NCBI RefSeq assembly: GCF_042453785.1
Contig: NC_091661.1
Coordinates: 27,519,501 to 27,583,500, forward strand
From: Malus domestica
Lineage: Eukaryota > Streptophyta > Magnoliopsida > Rosales > Rosaceae
Reading direction: 5' to 3'
Length of the DNA: 64,000 nucleotides
Each line of letters opens with the position of its first letter. The first letter of the stretch is position 1. The notes below the pieces were generated by a model. The model made no database searches. It worked only from the letters and a program-made list of their open reading frames with translations, and was not told the DNA's origin. A program made the position numbers and the translations under genes. Below, piece by piece: positions 47,699-59,888 of the stretch.

Positions 47699-50089
47699 AT
47701 GCTGCCGAGATGGAGCAGAGCTGTTGCTCAGCTCTCGAGGTTGGGTACGCAGCAGAACCTGAATCTCAGAAACGAATTCTATGTTGTTTCGCGCCAAAGC
47801 TATGCCAGGGCTGCTGCGGTGGCTCCGGATACGGCTTTTACAGTGGAAAAACCTCTCCCTGCCGAGCCAGTGGTACGATTTGCAGCTACCCTTTTGGTTT
47901 TAGTAATCAAGCTTGCTTATTTAAGTAATTATTGGTTGTAATTTGAAATGGGATTGATGGTTTTCTTGTTAATGGGCATAGATTATCCTGAAATTAAATC
48001 ACTAATGGCGAACCTGTTTTCTCGTGATCGTGTATCTGTGGTTATGTTTGCATATTTTTATTGTTTTAAGGTTTCTGGAATTATTTCATTGTTGAGACTT
48101 TGGGTAACAATGTTGGACAGGTAAATTTGGACAAACTGTTTTGGTCTAAGCCCTCCTCATTGGCTTTGGCCCCGGACTCCCCATTGAGAATTGATGAGCC
48201 ACAATATGGGAGGTTCAGGCGTGCGATTCTTACGATGTTGCTGTTTTATAGCAAACAAAGCAAGTCTATTCGAGGGGCCAATGTTGTGTATAAGCGAATT
48301 GTTTCACAAGTTGATAAACCGGGCATATATGAAGGTCATTTCTTCCTCTCAATTTATTTTCTCCTAGTCGTTTATGATTAGAGGAGGTGGTTTAATTTTC
48401 AAATGAGCATAAGTTTGAAGGGGGAATGGGCTATCTTTTGTGGAAGCATTTTTTTGTAGCCAAAAAAGGATGTATTTGGTTTTCCGCATTTGTGCAGTAA
48501 CACCTCCACATCATGTAATCAATGTAACAGAATCAACCATTTTATCTTATTCATTTTTAAATTATTCTCACCTTTTGTACAAGATGAGATTTTTCTATTT
48601 TTTTTTTTTACTCAGGAAACTGTCTATGTGTGTTAGGAAACTTTACTTGAAATAACATCACTTACATAGCTCTCTGTAGGAACTAAACTGTTCTCCTAAA
48701 TATGCAGTATTCAATTTGGAGAAAACCTTTAAGACAACATTCTCTCTACTTGTACTTCATATGTGGCTTTGCTTACGCCGGTTGAAAGAAGAGGGAAAGG
48801 ATGGTGTTGAATTCGGGCAATATATGTATGAGATTTACAATCATGATGTGGAACTTAGAGTATCTAAGGCTGGGGTATGTTCCCTTCTGTTAAACTTAAA
48901 TATTCTGCTTTGAACTTAATATTGACAGTTTAGTTATTTTTCGTGAGGTTTTTCTATATCAAATCGAGTTCATCCGTCTTTGAAAAGAACTCAATAAGCT
49001 GTTGCTAATATCCTTTCCTTATGTTATACTATTCAACGCCCTTAGGTTTGAACTACTGTCAATATGCTTGCTATGCCATATGCGTTTATCATTTTTAGGG
49101 TGTCCTACCATTGAACCTGGGGTTGCTTACACCTTCCACGACTTATAGAACTTCTTCTCAGTTATGAAATTGATCCGTCGACACTTGAGGCACATGATAA
49201 TGTTATCCAGTACTGTTTGGAGTGCTCAATTTTCAAATACATACATGTGTAAATAGCTATATCCAGTACTGTTTAACATCTTTGACGATACATACTTGTG
49301 CTTCTGTGCACATTTTCTAATTACTTGGCTCAGTCAACATACGTGGAGGCTAATAATATTTGAGACTTAAGCATTAGGAGAGCGTAGGATTTACCGTTAA
49401 GCATGCTGATTGATTAATTTACCCTTGAAATCTCAGGTCAACTTACTACTGTCTAGATGGATGAAGGATTTGGAGAAGATATTCTATGGAAATATTGTTG
49501 CTTATGATGCTGCCGTGCTTCCAGAGGCTAAACTGGATGATCTCCAAAATGTGATATGGAGGTAAATACATCATCAACCTTCCCGAGCCCCAACATTAAA
49601 ATTATCAAACATTTAATCATGGGATACATATTAACCTTCTGCACTGATGTGCAGGAATGTCTTTTCCGACGATGGTTCATCACAACCAACTGGAGATGCA
49701 TCACGAGCAGTCCAGGCATGTTCTCTTCCTTGACTGGCACACTTTCAATAGCGCTTAGCATTAACTAATAACTCTCCCATATGGTGCATGGAGTTAAAAT
49801 GAAAGTTTGTGTACATGCAGGCAATGGCAAGATACATTCGCCGGGAACTTTGTTGCCTGTCCTTAACAGGTATTCCTTGTTTGTTCTATGTGTTTCCTGT
49901 TCCGCAATCGGTATTTCTGATGTTGTTAATTTGTTTCCCTTGAGATTGCACAAAAACTCTCATCTCTTGACGAGATATAACGTTATAACGTTGTAATTCG
50001 GATGTGCAGATAAAGAAGCTATGTTTTCTGGTAATTTCATGTTTACTCCACTGAAGGGCGAGAAAATGAAACCGGAGGCCTCCAAATGA
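47699..50089 (+). CDS. CBP3: Ubiquinol-cytochrome c chaperone (CBP3/UQCC1 family), mitochondrial
   Basis: Assembly factor for cytochrome b and complex III. 289-aa model in seven exons: 47699-47872, 48121-48334, 48708-48874, 49437-49561, 49655-49715, 49821-49869, 50010-50089. ATG 47699 (MLPRWSRAVAQLSRLG) starts an Arg-rich, acid-poor presequence fit for mitochondrial import; an upstream in-frame ATG at 47645 lies in a predicted 5' UTR intron. The CBP3 core includes FKTTFSLLVLHMWLCLRRLK, FGQYMYEIYNHDVELR, LLSRWMKDLEKIFYGN, AMARYIRRELCCLSLTD and FSGNFMFTPLKG. The fifth intron has a GC donor (CAG/GCATGT) instead of GT; the frame is only well preserved with that donor. Similar to Arabidopsis At5g51220 as I recall it. 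Confidence 0.92.
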
Positions 50090-50254
50090 GAATCCATCTA
50101 CTCACTTTCAAGTTTCTGTCGTTTTGGAAGAAAAAATTTCACTCCAATCATAGACATGTAAAAACGATCACAATAAAATATTTTGTAAAATTATCAAAAG
50201 TAACTTTTTTTTTTGTTTTTATGTATTTTTTCTTGAAACTGCAATTCAATAATA

Positions 50255-50403
50255 CAAAAGGAGAGGCTGTGGCGCTTTTGCTCTGGTTTTTCGAACACTT
50301 GGGAGCAGCCTTTCCATAAATGGGGGTAAGGCTAGCCGACATTCACCTCTCCCAGACCCTGCGTAAAGCGGGAGCCTTGTGCACTGGGTACGACCTTTTT
50401 CCA
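50255..50403 (+). mobile_element. Au-type SINE, 3' portion
   Basis: Contains GGGGGTAAGGCTAGCCGACA, CTCTCCCAGACCCTGCGTAA, GCGGGAGCCTTGTGCACTGG and GTACGACCTTTTT, the conserved body and end of plant Au SINEs, derived from a tRNA gene. The 5' tRNA-like part (A and B boxes) is not convincingly present, so it is a truncated or decayed copy. Confidence 0.7.
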
Positions 50404-50962
50404 ACCAGGATTACGTAATGTTACTATTTTACGTGTTATAATATGAGTGTATGGTAATGTTAATAAGTCTCACTAAAGTATAATTTAAGCAAAGTAACAC
50501 AATAGTGGTGTTTCAGGTATACCAAAAAACTTCTAAACAGCACAATTAAGCTACGAAATGTCATGAAACACCTTTTCCTTTTGGCTACTATTATTGGTAC
50601 TTCGAAAATTTAATTATGTACTTCTCGAGTTTTTTTTTTTTTTTTTTTTAAATATAAAAAATTTGAAAGGCACAATTAAATTTTTGAAATGTCAATTAAC
50701 AATTCTCTTGCTCTTTTTGTAATTAACAGGGTAAAAGCGAATTACCTTCTAGACTTATTAAAACATTGACCCGAAGGTCTGTTCTTTGGGTTTGGGCTCT
50801 TATTCATATATCACACAGGCTTGGGGGCCTGATTCTTAATGGGCTTCGGCTCGTTGATATGGGCTTAGTCATATAAACTGTCAAAGTCTGCCCTGGACCC
50901 AGAGGATGGGTCCCACTAGCCACCAGAGGATGGGACCCACTACCAACATTTCACAGAACAGA

Positions 50963-51103
50963 TATGCTATCCACACATCCTATTTTACTTCTCACACATC
51001 ATTTATTAATTTCTGTTCGTTGATCTTCTTCAATTTATCCAATCCAACGGTCGAAAATTAGAAAAATGTGTGAGAAGTAAAAAAGAGTGTGTGGACACCC
51101 TTC
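50963..51103. mobile_element. Small MITE, ACTTCTCACACATC family, copy 2
   Basis: CATCCTATTTTACTTCTCAC at the left and TGTGTGAGAAGTAAAAAAGA at the right form the inverted ends; the centre CGTTGATCTTCTTCAATTTA matches the 36.2-kb copy. It sits within about 420 bp of the phosphatase start codon and may lie in its promoter. Confidence 0.65.
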
Positions 51104-51522
51104 CCAGAATATCTTAGGATCTTTGTCCCATTCACTTCGTATGCCATACGCGGTTACGTGCTCCATCTCAAGGTTCTTCCTTCAACTATTCAACCTCTGT
51201 AAAAACCCAATTTTCAAATCTTCTTGTTTCCTTCCCCTCCCTCCATCTCTCTCTCTCTCCTCTTTCTCTCTCTACAGTTACTTCACTCGCACGCAACACT
51301 TCCTCTTGAAACCAAGGCCTAAGAGGTTACTGTTCCATTACGGTTTTCTCCTTCGCACGCCAAGAAACACATTTTCCTTTTCTGGCAGATTTCACTTTCC
51401 TCGTATATTATCTCCCTCGATTTTTCACATATACCCACAAAATCTTCTTCGATCTTCTCCAATACCCAGAATCTAATTTCCCCAAATTCATACAAATTCG
51501 AAGTCTTTCTCCACCGACCACC

Positions 51523-54241
51523 ATGAACTTTTTGAAAATTTTCCTTCTTTTTTCCCTGCTTCCGGTTGCGTTTTCTCACGAGACCTTCGACTCCCGCCTC
51601 CTGCCGCGGCCGTTGATCCTCGAATACCCGGACATCGCCGAGACCCACTTCAATGATTTGGAGAATGAGCTCAGATTACACTGCGACAGCTGGAGATTTT
51701 CTGTAGAGGCAAACAATGTCAATCCCTGGAAAACAATCCCGGAGGAGTGTGCCGGGTATGTCAAGGATTACTTGACGGGTCGGGCTTACGCATACGATCT
51801 CGAAAGGGTGTCTAAGGAGGCTGGGGTTTATGCCAAGAGTGTTGAATTGAATGGCGACGGGAAGGATGTGTGGATTTTCGACATTGATGACACTTTGCTT
51901 TCCAACCTTCCCTATTATGCTGACCATGGTTATGGGTATGACTCCTCAACTTCCCCTTTGAGAAATTTAAATTTTGTTTGGTTTATTAGAAAGTGTAGCA
52001 AATTATTAATTTTCATTGTTCTAACTTGTTAATACTAGAAATTCATTCAGACTCTTCAATTCAACAAATTGAATTAGTTGAATGTTGAATGAAAATTCTT
52101 ATTACGAAAATTTGAATTGAGAGTTGTAGAAGGCGGTTTTATAGCCGAGAATTCGAAAGTAAATTGGAATGTAGGAACTTGGAACACTGATAGTATATTG
52201 AATCTATCAACTAGAAAGGTTTATGTTGTTAAAAAAGTATATATAACCAGAATCCCGTTTTCTAAATTTCATTGAATTTTATCATGATCTGTTGGTTTGG
52301 GTTTTTCGTTTTTTGATGACATATTTATGTTCTGATGTGGATATTCCGATATTGTGTGTAATTTTGTAGCTTGGAGGTGTTTGACACGGTGGAGTTTGAT
52401 AAGTGGGTTGAGAAGGCCATGGCACCTGCTATAAAGTCCAGCTTGAAACTCTATGAAGAGGTCTTGAGTTTGGGATTTAAGGTTTTCTTGCTCACGGGGC
52501 GCACCGAAGGGAAAAGGAAGGTTACTGTTGAGAATCTGAACAATGCAGGATTCCAAGAATGGCATAAGCTTATTTTGAGGTGAGTACGAACGTCGCTTAT
52601 GAATTGATATGGAACTGAATTGTTGTATTGCATCTTTTGCATTTGACTGTTTTAGCATGAGTAACCGTTGTAGTTTTGAAGAAATGTTATGTTGCCTGTC
52701 TTGTTGCTGTAACAGTGGGTAGGAGTGGGACATGTGAAAACTAAGAACAATGCAGGATCGTGACTGTTAAAAAATAGACAAACTTTATAGTTTATAGGCT
52801 TATAGCATTAGCATGAATAGTCGTTTTTCTTTTCATCATTCAGGCTGCTCTCGGTGGAGTAGAATAGATGAAGTGTTCAATTTCTTCCATGGTCTTTTTG
52901 TTATAATGTCGATTCGTCCTTCCATCCTTTTTCCATTATTGCAGTTACCTGGGGTGGGGTACCAATCCGTCACTTTCTTGCATAATTACTTAGAAATAGA
53001 AATTGTTGATGCATAAAATCAGTGAGACTTTAGAACAACATAAAGTGTCAAGTTTGTGACCTTCGTTCGGTTGCTCCAGTCACTGGTGAGGATAAATATG
53101 TAAAGAGATAGAGATAGGGGAGCAAACACAAGATGTACGTGGTTCGTCCTAAGTTTGGCTACGTCCACGGAGTAGATGAGTTCTCATTAATAGTGAAGGG
53201 TTTACACAAATATATAGGTTCAAGCATAATCATCATTAGTGAGTTCTAATGACTAGTTTAAGTACAGTAATGACATTAGGGATTAATTGTAGGAGAATGG
53301 TCTCCTTTTATAGTTGAGGAAAGTCTTTAGCTTTTGTCCTCGATCGATGTGAGACTCTATGAGTTTTATTATGACGTTGACTTGTGTCGCACTGTGATTG
53401 GCCTCCTGGTTGGAGGGAAACTCCTGTGCTTCGGCAAAGGTGCCTTAACATGAACCCCTTAGTGGGTCCTTGAAGGTATGACGTTGACCGGTGCTCGGTA
53501 GTTTCGGGATTGGTCAAGTATGGTACAAACAAAAATTATTGAAATGGAAGAATGTTGGTTCAATCAGATGAAAATATGATTTAGTTTTTAGTTGTGTCCT
53601 GCACGTACGCATATACGTTATCACACATCACTTTAAGGACACACCTCCCCTATGGGCGTGTTATCTAAAGATGAAACGATGGCTTTAACTGTTTTGAATT
53701 TTGTTTGATAATTAGACCCAATCGCTTTGTTAGGGGTGGTCGGTGCACGGTTTGATGATTTCATCCTGGTTTCCGGATGTTTAGTTTCCTTCTTGTAAAT
53801 CTGTAAATATCATTGCATCATGTGTTTTTCACGTCATCCTATCGCTGGTATTCGTCAATTGAGTAAACAAATTAATGACACTGTTATTTGATGATTATGT
53901 CTGATTAGAGAACGTAAACTCGAAGCTTTCTTTTTAAGACAATGCTCATTATTTATGCTATCATAAAGATTCTGACCTTAGGTCATTGTGCTACTTTAGG
54001 TCCTTGTACCAGCTTCCTAATGGCCATCGAAATTCTGAATCCTATGTTTTATGTACTGTGCAGGTCCGCTGATGACCACGAGAAATTGGCGATAATTTAC
54101 AAGTCCGAAAAGAGGAGTGAGATGGAAAAGGAGGGATACAGACTACTTGGGAATTCCGGAGACCAGTGGAGTGATTTACTTGGTACCTCAGTCGGCCTCC
54201 GCTCGTTCAAGCTTCCAAATCCTATGTATTACATTCCGTGA
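51523..54241 (+). CDS. HAD-superfamily IIIB acid phosphatase (VSP-like), secreted
   Basis: Predicted non-specific phosphomonoesterase of the plant vegetative-storage-protein/acid phosphatase family. 266-aa model in three GT-AG exons: 51523-51935, 52370-52579, 54064-54241. Residues 1-18 form a signal peptide (MNFLKIFLLFSLLPVAFS), so secretion or vacuolar delivery is expected. Catalytic motifs are complete: VWIFDIDDTLLSN with nucleophile Asp120 and Asp122, LLTGRTEG with Thr180, and a C-terminal GNSGDQWSDLLG with Asp241 and Asp245 plus upstream Lys residues. Unlike soybean VSP-alpha, as I recall it, which lost the nucleophilic Asp, this copy keeps it, so activity is likely. Intron 2 (1.48 kb) contains a solo LTR. 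From memory it resembles Arabidopsis At5g51260. Confidence 0.93.
53004..53531 (-). mobile_element. Solo LTR (fossil) in an intron of the phosphatase gene
   Basis: About 528 bp. Minus-strand ends are TGTTTGTACCATACTTG and TTTTATGCATCAACA, the same termini as the LTRs at 15378 and 18857, but the body is largely different, so it is a related family. It carries CTATAAAAGGAG, a TATA-like box, on the minus strand. Flanks GAAAT and AAAAT are a probable 5-bp duplication with one mismatch. No second LTR and no internal region, so it was reduced to one LTR. Antisense to the host gene. Confidence 0.75.
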
Positions 54242-54479
54242 TAGGGCAGGCATCGTTCGTTTCGAAACTCGTACCGATGAATGCGAATCAAGCTGTCTTA
54301 GAATTTTTGTGCAGCTTGTACTGATTTAATTCATGATGCCATACACAAATAATACAGTGAATTGTTCATATCAAACTGAATCGTGTATAGAGAGAAAATT
54401 GTGATGTAGTTCTTTGGATGCTTGGAATTGTAAAGGGCCACTTTTATGAGTACTTGTCTCCTGAGTTGTATTATTATGA

Positions 54480-54665
54480 AAGCGCTTTTAAAAAAAAATG
54501 TTTATGGGTATCAAAAGCACTATGTGCTTATTGCCGGAAGCACTTCAAGTCTTTTCATATGATTCACCAGTAGTTTTATTACGGACTTGTTCCAAAAGTA
54601 TTTATACCAAAAACGATTTAATCATTTTAAAAGCATTTTCAAACGAGTTCATTATTCATATGTTT
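54480..54665. repeat. AAAAGCATTTTCAAACGAG-ended repeat, copy 2
   Basis: Words such as AAAAGCACTATGTGCTT, GGAAGCACTTCAAG and the end TTTTAAAAGCATTTTCAAAC suggest a decayed MITE related to 40540-40755. Confidence 0.45.
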
Positions 54666-55051
54666 TGGTCCTCCACATGACGTAGTATTAGAGGTCTGAG
54701 AAGCCATTGTGACGGCAAATTGGTTCAATGAAAGTCCTCCCTCCGTAGATCGCACCATTCCCTACCGCTAACAAAGCGGATCCTCCTCCTAGTCCGCCCG
54801 TTTTAATCAAACCCGGTCCGGGTTCAACTATTCGGTCCCTCATAGCAGCTGAAAAAGAATTTGCACACGTATTCAATAAGGGAATTTGAATTTAGAATCC
54901 TATATATTCTCAAATTATGTTAGTTCATCGTTCATTGTATAATAAAAAATTATTTTATATACTTTTATTTAAAATTAAACATGAACAATATCTGTCAAAA
55001 ACTGATTAACGGACACGATTTAAAGATCTTCAGAATTCTCACAATGAAAAT

Positions 55052-55606
55052 GGGAAATTTGGAAAAATAACCAAATTTTAATTTTATGATAATTATAACC
55101 AAAATTTGATGTAAAAGTACTAATATACCCTTAATATTAGGGTTTCTCATAACAACCAAAACAAACATTTAAACCATCTTAAAATGAGAAATTAATCTTC
55201 ATCACTTTTTTGTTTTCACTATTCACTTTGCATATGCAATTTCGTATTCTTTCTTCATCTACTGGAAAAATATATCGGAATGTATGTAATTTAGTCAATG
55301 AAACACTAAATCCAAGAATCTAATTAAAAAAATAATAATTAGCCATGGAATTAGTACCTTCTTAAGAACATTCTCATAATTTGTCCTACTAACTAAAGAG
55401 AAAACTAATTCAGTGGCCTCAATCTGCAGTAATCCTCAACATTTTAAGGTAGTTAAAAGGTTATGTTGTGATTGTTATGAGAAACCCTAATATTAAGGGT
55501 ATATTAATACTTTTACATAAAATTTTGACTATAATTATCATAAAACTAGAATAATGATTATAATTCTATATGAGATCTAAAATTTGGTTATTTTTCTAAA
55601 TTTTCC
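55052..55606. mobile_element. Mutator-like MITE with about 100-bp TIRs and perfect 9-bp target duplication
   Basis: 555 bp flanked by AATGAAAAT at 55043-55051 and 55607-55615. The left end starts GGGAAATTTGGAAAAATAAC; the right end is its inverted complement (GTTATTTTTCTAAATTTTCC). TIR similarity continues through TTTATGATAATTATA and ACCCTTAATATTAGGG on both sides. The non-repeated centre of about 300 bp has no coding frame. Long TIRs and the 9-bp duplication fit the Mutator superfamily. Confidence 0.85.
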
Positions 55607-58239
55607 AATGAAAATCCGAGGTTAGGCGCATTCTTAACTTAATCGTCCAATAAATGTCGTACACGTATCCGTAGAGTCTGACTTTTTCTTTGACGAAACA
55701 TCGTGTCTCACGTGGTGGGGAGATCCTACGCGTTTGATTTTGATGAAGAATCTGGGCCCCAAAAACACCACATACTAGTCTTCCGAAAAGAAAAAACAAA
55801 CACCACATACTTTGGTGATGGGGGCCACCGAACAACGCATCAATCCCTGCCGTTAATTAACAAATAGTCTCCAACCGCCGCTTAACCTTCATTAGCTACA
55901 AACTAATAATGAGCAAGATCCTAATCTGTATCTTTGACCCCAAAAAAAATAAAAAATCCAGTACGTATTTATTGTAGCGTTCTACTACAATGATAAATTA
56001 TTAAGTTGAAAAAAGTTTACGTGTGTCAATGTATTATTGGACTGAAACACTATGTAACGGTGAACATATTTCATATAAATTAGTCTTCATAAATATTGTA
56101 GAAAACTTAATAAAATAGGCTATTGTGGTATCAAAAAAACCATAAGATTTCCTTCTGCGCTAAGTTATTGACGTGTACTTAAATTAACCTAAATAATAGA
56201 TTAATTTTAACTAATTTTTACTCGTAAACGCACGACTCAATTGTAGTAAAAATATGCACGTAAGATGTTGATTCTACGAGGATTGCGTTAAAATCAATTA
56301 AACGTAAAGTTACGCCAAACTTAACTAAACAAATGAGTGATTGAATTTAAGGATTGGTCAAAACTAAAATTAACAAACGAATGAAAAAGTAACAAAGCAA
56401 AAGACAACGATGAAAACGAGTTTTGGAGATTAAGATGTGAAGACACTAGGACACCGAATTTACGGCTAATAATCCAATCTTTTTTTCTTTTTCTTTTTTG
56501 AACAAGGCTAATAATCCAATCTAGCTTCTCAACTACTATCCGTTGATTAATCCAATTGATGTTGTTGATTAGTATTCCTTATGCATAAACTTAGGGCACT
56601 CTATTTATACTAGAAATTTCGAAAAGGTCTCGTAAAAACCCTCCTAAAAAGAAACAAAAACTTCAACAACATCAGCACAAACAAGTGAAGAATCATCACA
56701 CACAAATTGGGAAAGAATCATTCTTCACTTGGGAAACACTTAAGTTACTTTGCACGCCAAATTACGGTCGTTCCACCTTCTAGAAAATTCAAAAAAAATA
56801 GGAAACTTGTATCTGTATCTTATATTTCCAAGCATATATGTCACATCACCATAAAAAATTGCGAAAGCCTTCAAATCTTCAATCTCCTACAAGTGCGCAA
56901 TTATGATAGGAATGTAATTTTCGCGGTAATGATTTGCAAAATTGAAATGTTTGGCTTCATGAAAAATATATGAAATTCAAAAAAAATGATCTTCAACTCT
57001 TAGTTTCCTTCGCCAATTGGTCATGCATTAAAACTCCTCTAAAAAGTCAATTATCATAAAAAACGTCTTTAGTGCACAATGTGGCTAAATTGAGAAAAGA
57101 AAAATAATAAGGCTCTTTTAAGACCAATCCTTTAACAAAACCAAAGGATAATTGACATGAAAATATAGACAATAATACACCTATCAGTTATTCCACTGTT
57201 TTGGTGTACAAACGTACCAAACTAATTCAAAAGCAAATAAAGTTCATCTAATCTATAGGTCATGTGTCAATATTGTTTTTCTTTTTTAATATTATTAAAT
57301 TACAATAATTGAACAAATATGGATCTGAAAAAGGTTTCCAATTTCTTACTCTCCCCAATATTTTAATTAAATGACAATAACCTTGTAGCTTGTTTGTTAA
57401 ATGTGAACAAAATGCCAAAATTTGCTTCCAAAGCAAGGAAAATTAAAATACTCGTATTTTGTATTTTGTAACGATTTTGCAGCTAAAAATTTAATACCAT
57501 AGTTGATGTGACATCTCTCATTCCTTGACCCCTTCACATTTTTAATCATCAATACCAATTTTAGGCAAGTGATGTAATAAAATCGAACACAATAGTTCAG
57601 ATGCAAATATAAGTTGTTTTTCACACTCTTTGAATACATACTCTTTACTTCAAAACGTATAACCTCGAATATTTACAGATGTAACATTCTTAAACGCTTT
57701 AAATGCAGAACATTTGCTTTAAGAAAAGAAAGAAAAGAACCACTTTTTACAAAGGCAACTACTTTTTGTCTCCAGCTTCTAAGTCTCACTATTCCTTCCT
57801 TCCATTAGCACATCAATCAGAAAAAGACACAAGGTCCATGCAAAAATGCAATGTGGAATATTGATTTGGTGGCAAAAGTGAACTTTCACACACTCAAAGC
57901 ACAAAAACAAAGAGTCAAAAACAGGTGCAACATCACATGGCTTAGATCTGTCCTCCAAGTTTTCTGCCATACCATATTAGCTCATCTTCTCATCTCCCTT
58001 CTCCAACTCCATCGCCTCTCTCTCTCTCTCCTCTCCCTCTCTCTCTCTCAACTCTCCACCCAAAAGTACAATTGTATCCCAAACCTCTTGACTCCTACTT
58101 GCATTTAAATTTTTCCCCATGAAAGTTATGCACACCTGCAATCTGTTTATCATCTTCTCAACTCCCCACATCAAAACCAGATCCCTCAATTGGGTTTTCC
58201 TCCAATGTTTCACATGAAGAAATTGCTTTTTTTTACACA

Positions 58240-59888
58240 ATGAACAGAACCCAGGTGCTAAATTTGATTCTTGCACTGACTTCATCAGCAACTTTGGTGT
58301 TTTTCCTACTTTTCATCTTTTACTGCAAGAAAGCTGCAAAGAGTGAGCAAAAGGATGTGGAAAAAACAGAGCAGAAGCAAGAGGAAGTTGTGGAGGCAGA
58401 TGAGCTGGTGACTTTTCAGGATGGGGAGGACTTAACAATCTGTGACATTCTGGATGCCCCAGGGGAAGTGATTGGAAAATCGAACTACGGTACGCTGTAT
58501 AAGGCGCTGTTGCAGAGCAGCAACTCGGTGAAGTTGCTGAGGTTTTTGAGGCCTGTTTGCACTGCAAAAGTTCAAGATTTTGGTGAAGTTGTTCGGCTTT
58601 TGGGGTGCATAAGGCATCATAATTTGGTGCCTCTTTTGGGATTTTATGCAGGGCCGAGAGGTGAGAAGCTTTTGATTCATCCGTTTTATTGGCGCGGTAA
58701 TCTGGCTCAGTTTGTGAGAGGTGATGATTCTAATTTCTCTTTCCTCGTTTGATCAGTTTGTGTTTTGTTCTGTTTGGTTGCCGGGAAAATCCCCAAGAAT
58801 ATGAAAAGAAAGAAACTTGAATCTCTTTTTTTGTTTGGTTTATGAGGATTTTGTGTGTTTGCCATTGTGCTTCAAAAGAATCAAATAAAAAAGTTTTGGC
58901 TTGAAAAAACCTGTTCTGTTTTTCGAGTCTGGATTGCTTCTGCTTTCGACTATTCTGTTTTCTCTGCATAATTTTGATCTCCTTTATGTATGTTGTATAA
59001 CCATATTTGGTTTCTTTCCTTCTTAATATATATATATATATATATTGCTTGTTGGAATGAAACTTCCGGATGTCATTATAGCGGAATTCCAAGCCGATAC
59101 ACACTTTCAGTCGTTTTAACTTTCCATATGTGACATTGCGTGATTAAATTAGGATACCGCAAAATGACATCTCTATCTTTTCTTATCATTGCCAAATTTA
59201 GAGATGTTCTCTTAGAAGTTGTCTTTGCCTCTATATTTTTAGCTCCCATTAACTATAAATTGACAGACAATCTTTGCTTTCAATGGCAGAAAGCAACCCT
59301 GACTCTCACAAATGGCTCATAATCTATAAGATCTCAGTTGGTATAGCCGAAGGCTTGGATCAACTTCACACCGGCTTTGAAAAGCCGATAATTCACGGAA
59401 ATCTCAAGTCGAAAAACGTACTCTTGGGTCACCATTATCGCCCTTTCATATCCGACTTCAGCCTCCATCTTCTGCTGAATCCAACTGCTGGCCATGAAAT
59501 GCTTGAAGTCTCGGCATCCGAAGGCTACAAAGCACCTGAGCTGATAAAAATGAGGGATGCGAACGAAAGGACCGATATATACAGTCTTGGGGTTATCTTG
59601 CTTGAATTTCTCACGGGGAAGGAACCCATCAACCAAAACCCTACAACTCCTGATGAGGATTTTAGTTTGCCAGATTTCATGAGAAATGCAGTGCTTGAAC
59701 ATAGAATTCATGACTTGTTCCATCCAGATTTGCTTCTCAATAGCAGCGTTGGCGACGGAGAAATCCCCGTCACAAAAGAAAGGATTCTCAAATTCTTTCA
59801 GCTTGCTATGGCATGTTGTGCTCCTTCTCCATCATTTAGACCAAACTCCAAGCAAGTTCTGTCGAAGCTTGAAGAAATTGGAAACTGA
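58240..59888 (+). CDS. Membrane-anchored receptor-like probable pseudokinase
   Basis: 359-aa model in two exons, 58240-58720 and 59290-59888 (GAG/GTGATG donor, GGCAG acceptor). There is a very short N-terminus, one transmembrane helix (about residues 7-29), a Lys/Glu-rich linker, then a kinase fold from about residue 75, with no ectodomain. The glycine loop is degenerate (VIGKSNYGTLYKA, residues 77-89). The HRD catalytic motif is HGN (196-198, PIIHGNLKSKNVLL), so the catalytic Asp is missing, and DFG is DFS (216-218). The structural APE motif (GYKAPEL), DIYSLGVILLEFLTGKEP and the C-lobe FRPNSKQVL are kept. It is therefore predicted to be catalytically dead and to act as a scaffold or allosteric partner at the membrane. 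From memory it resembles Arabidopsis At5g61570 and, more distantly, TMKL1. Confidence 0.92.

Larger units (their letters stand above)
50090..51522. other. Intergenic with a SINE and a MITE
   Basis: 50090-50230 is probably CBP3 3' UTR. The SINE piece and the MITE are listed separately. 51140-51522 is likely the phosphatase promoter and 5' UTR, with a CT-rich stretch at 51230-51275. A 129-codon frame at 51087-51476 covers this leader but has no domain. Confidence 0.5.
54242..58239. other. Intergenic between phosphatase and pseudokinase
   Basis: 54242-54480 is phosphatase 3' UTR. Two repeats are listed separately. 54688-54876 has a GC-richer minus-strand frame (ending before an unclear origin) that I could not assign. 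55620-57800 is AT-rich with no gene seen. 57800-58239 is probably the kinase promoter and 5' UTR, including a CT-rich tract at 58015-58055. Confidence 0.45.

Noticed and set aside
51087-51476. 129-codon frame upstream of the acid phosphatase
   Set aside because: It overlaps the probable promoter, a MITE edge and the CT-rich leader, and no domain is seen.
54688-54876. Gly-rich minus-strand frame (KTGGLGGGSALLAVGNGAIY)
   Set aside because: The composition looked coding or organellar, but no family could be recognised and no splice partner was found; left unassigned.
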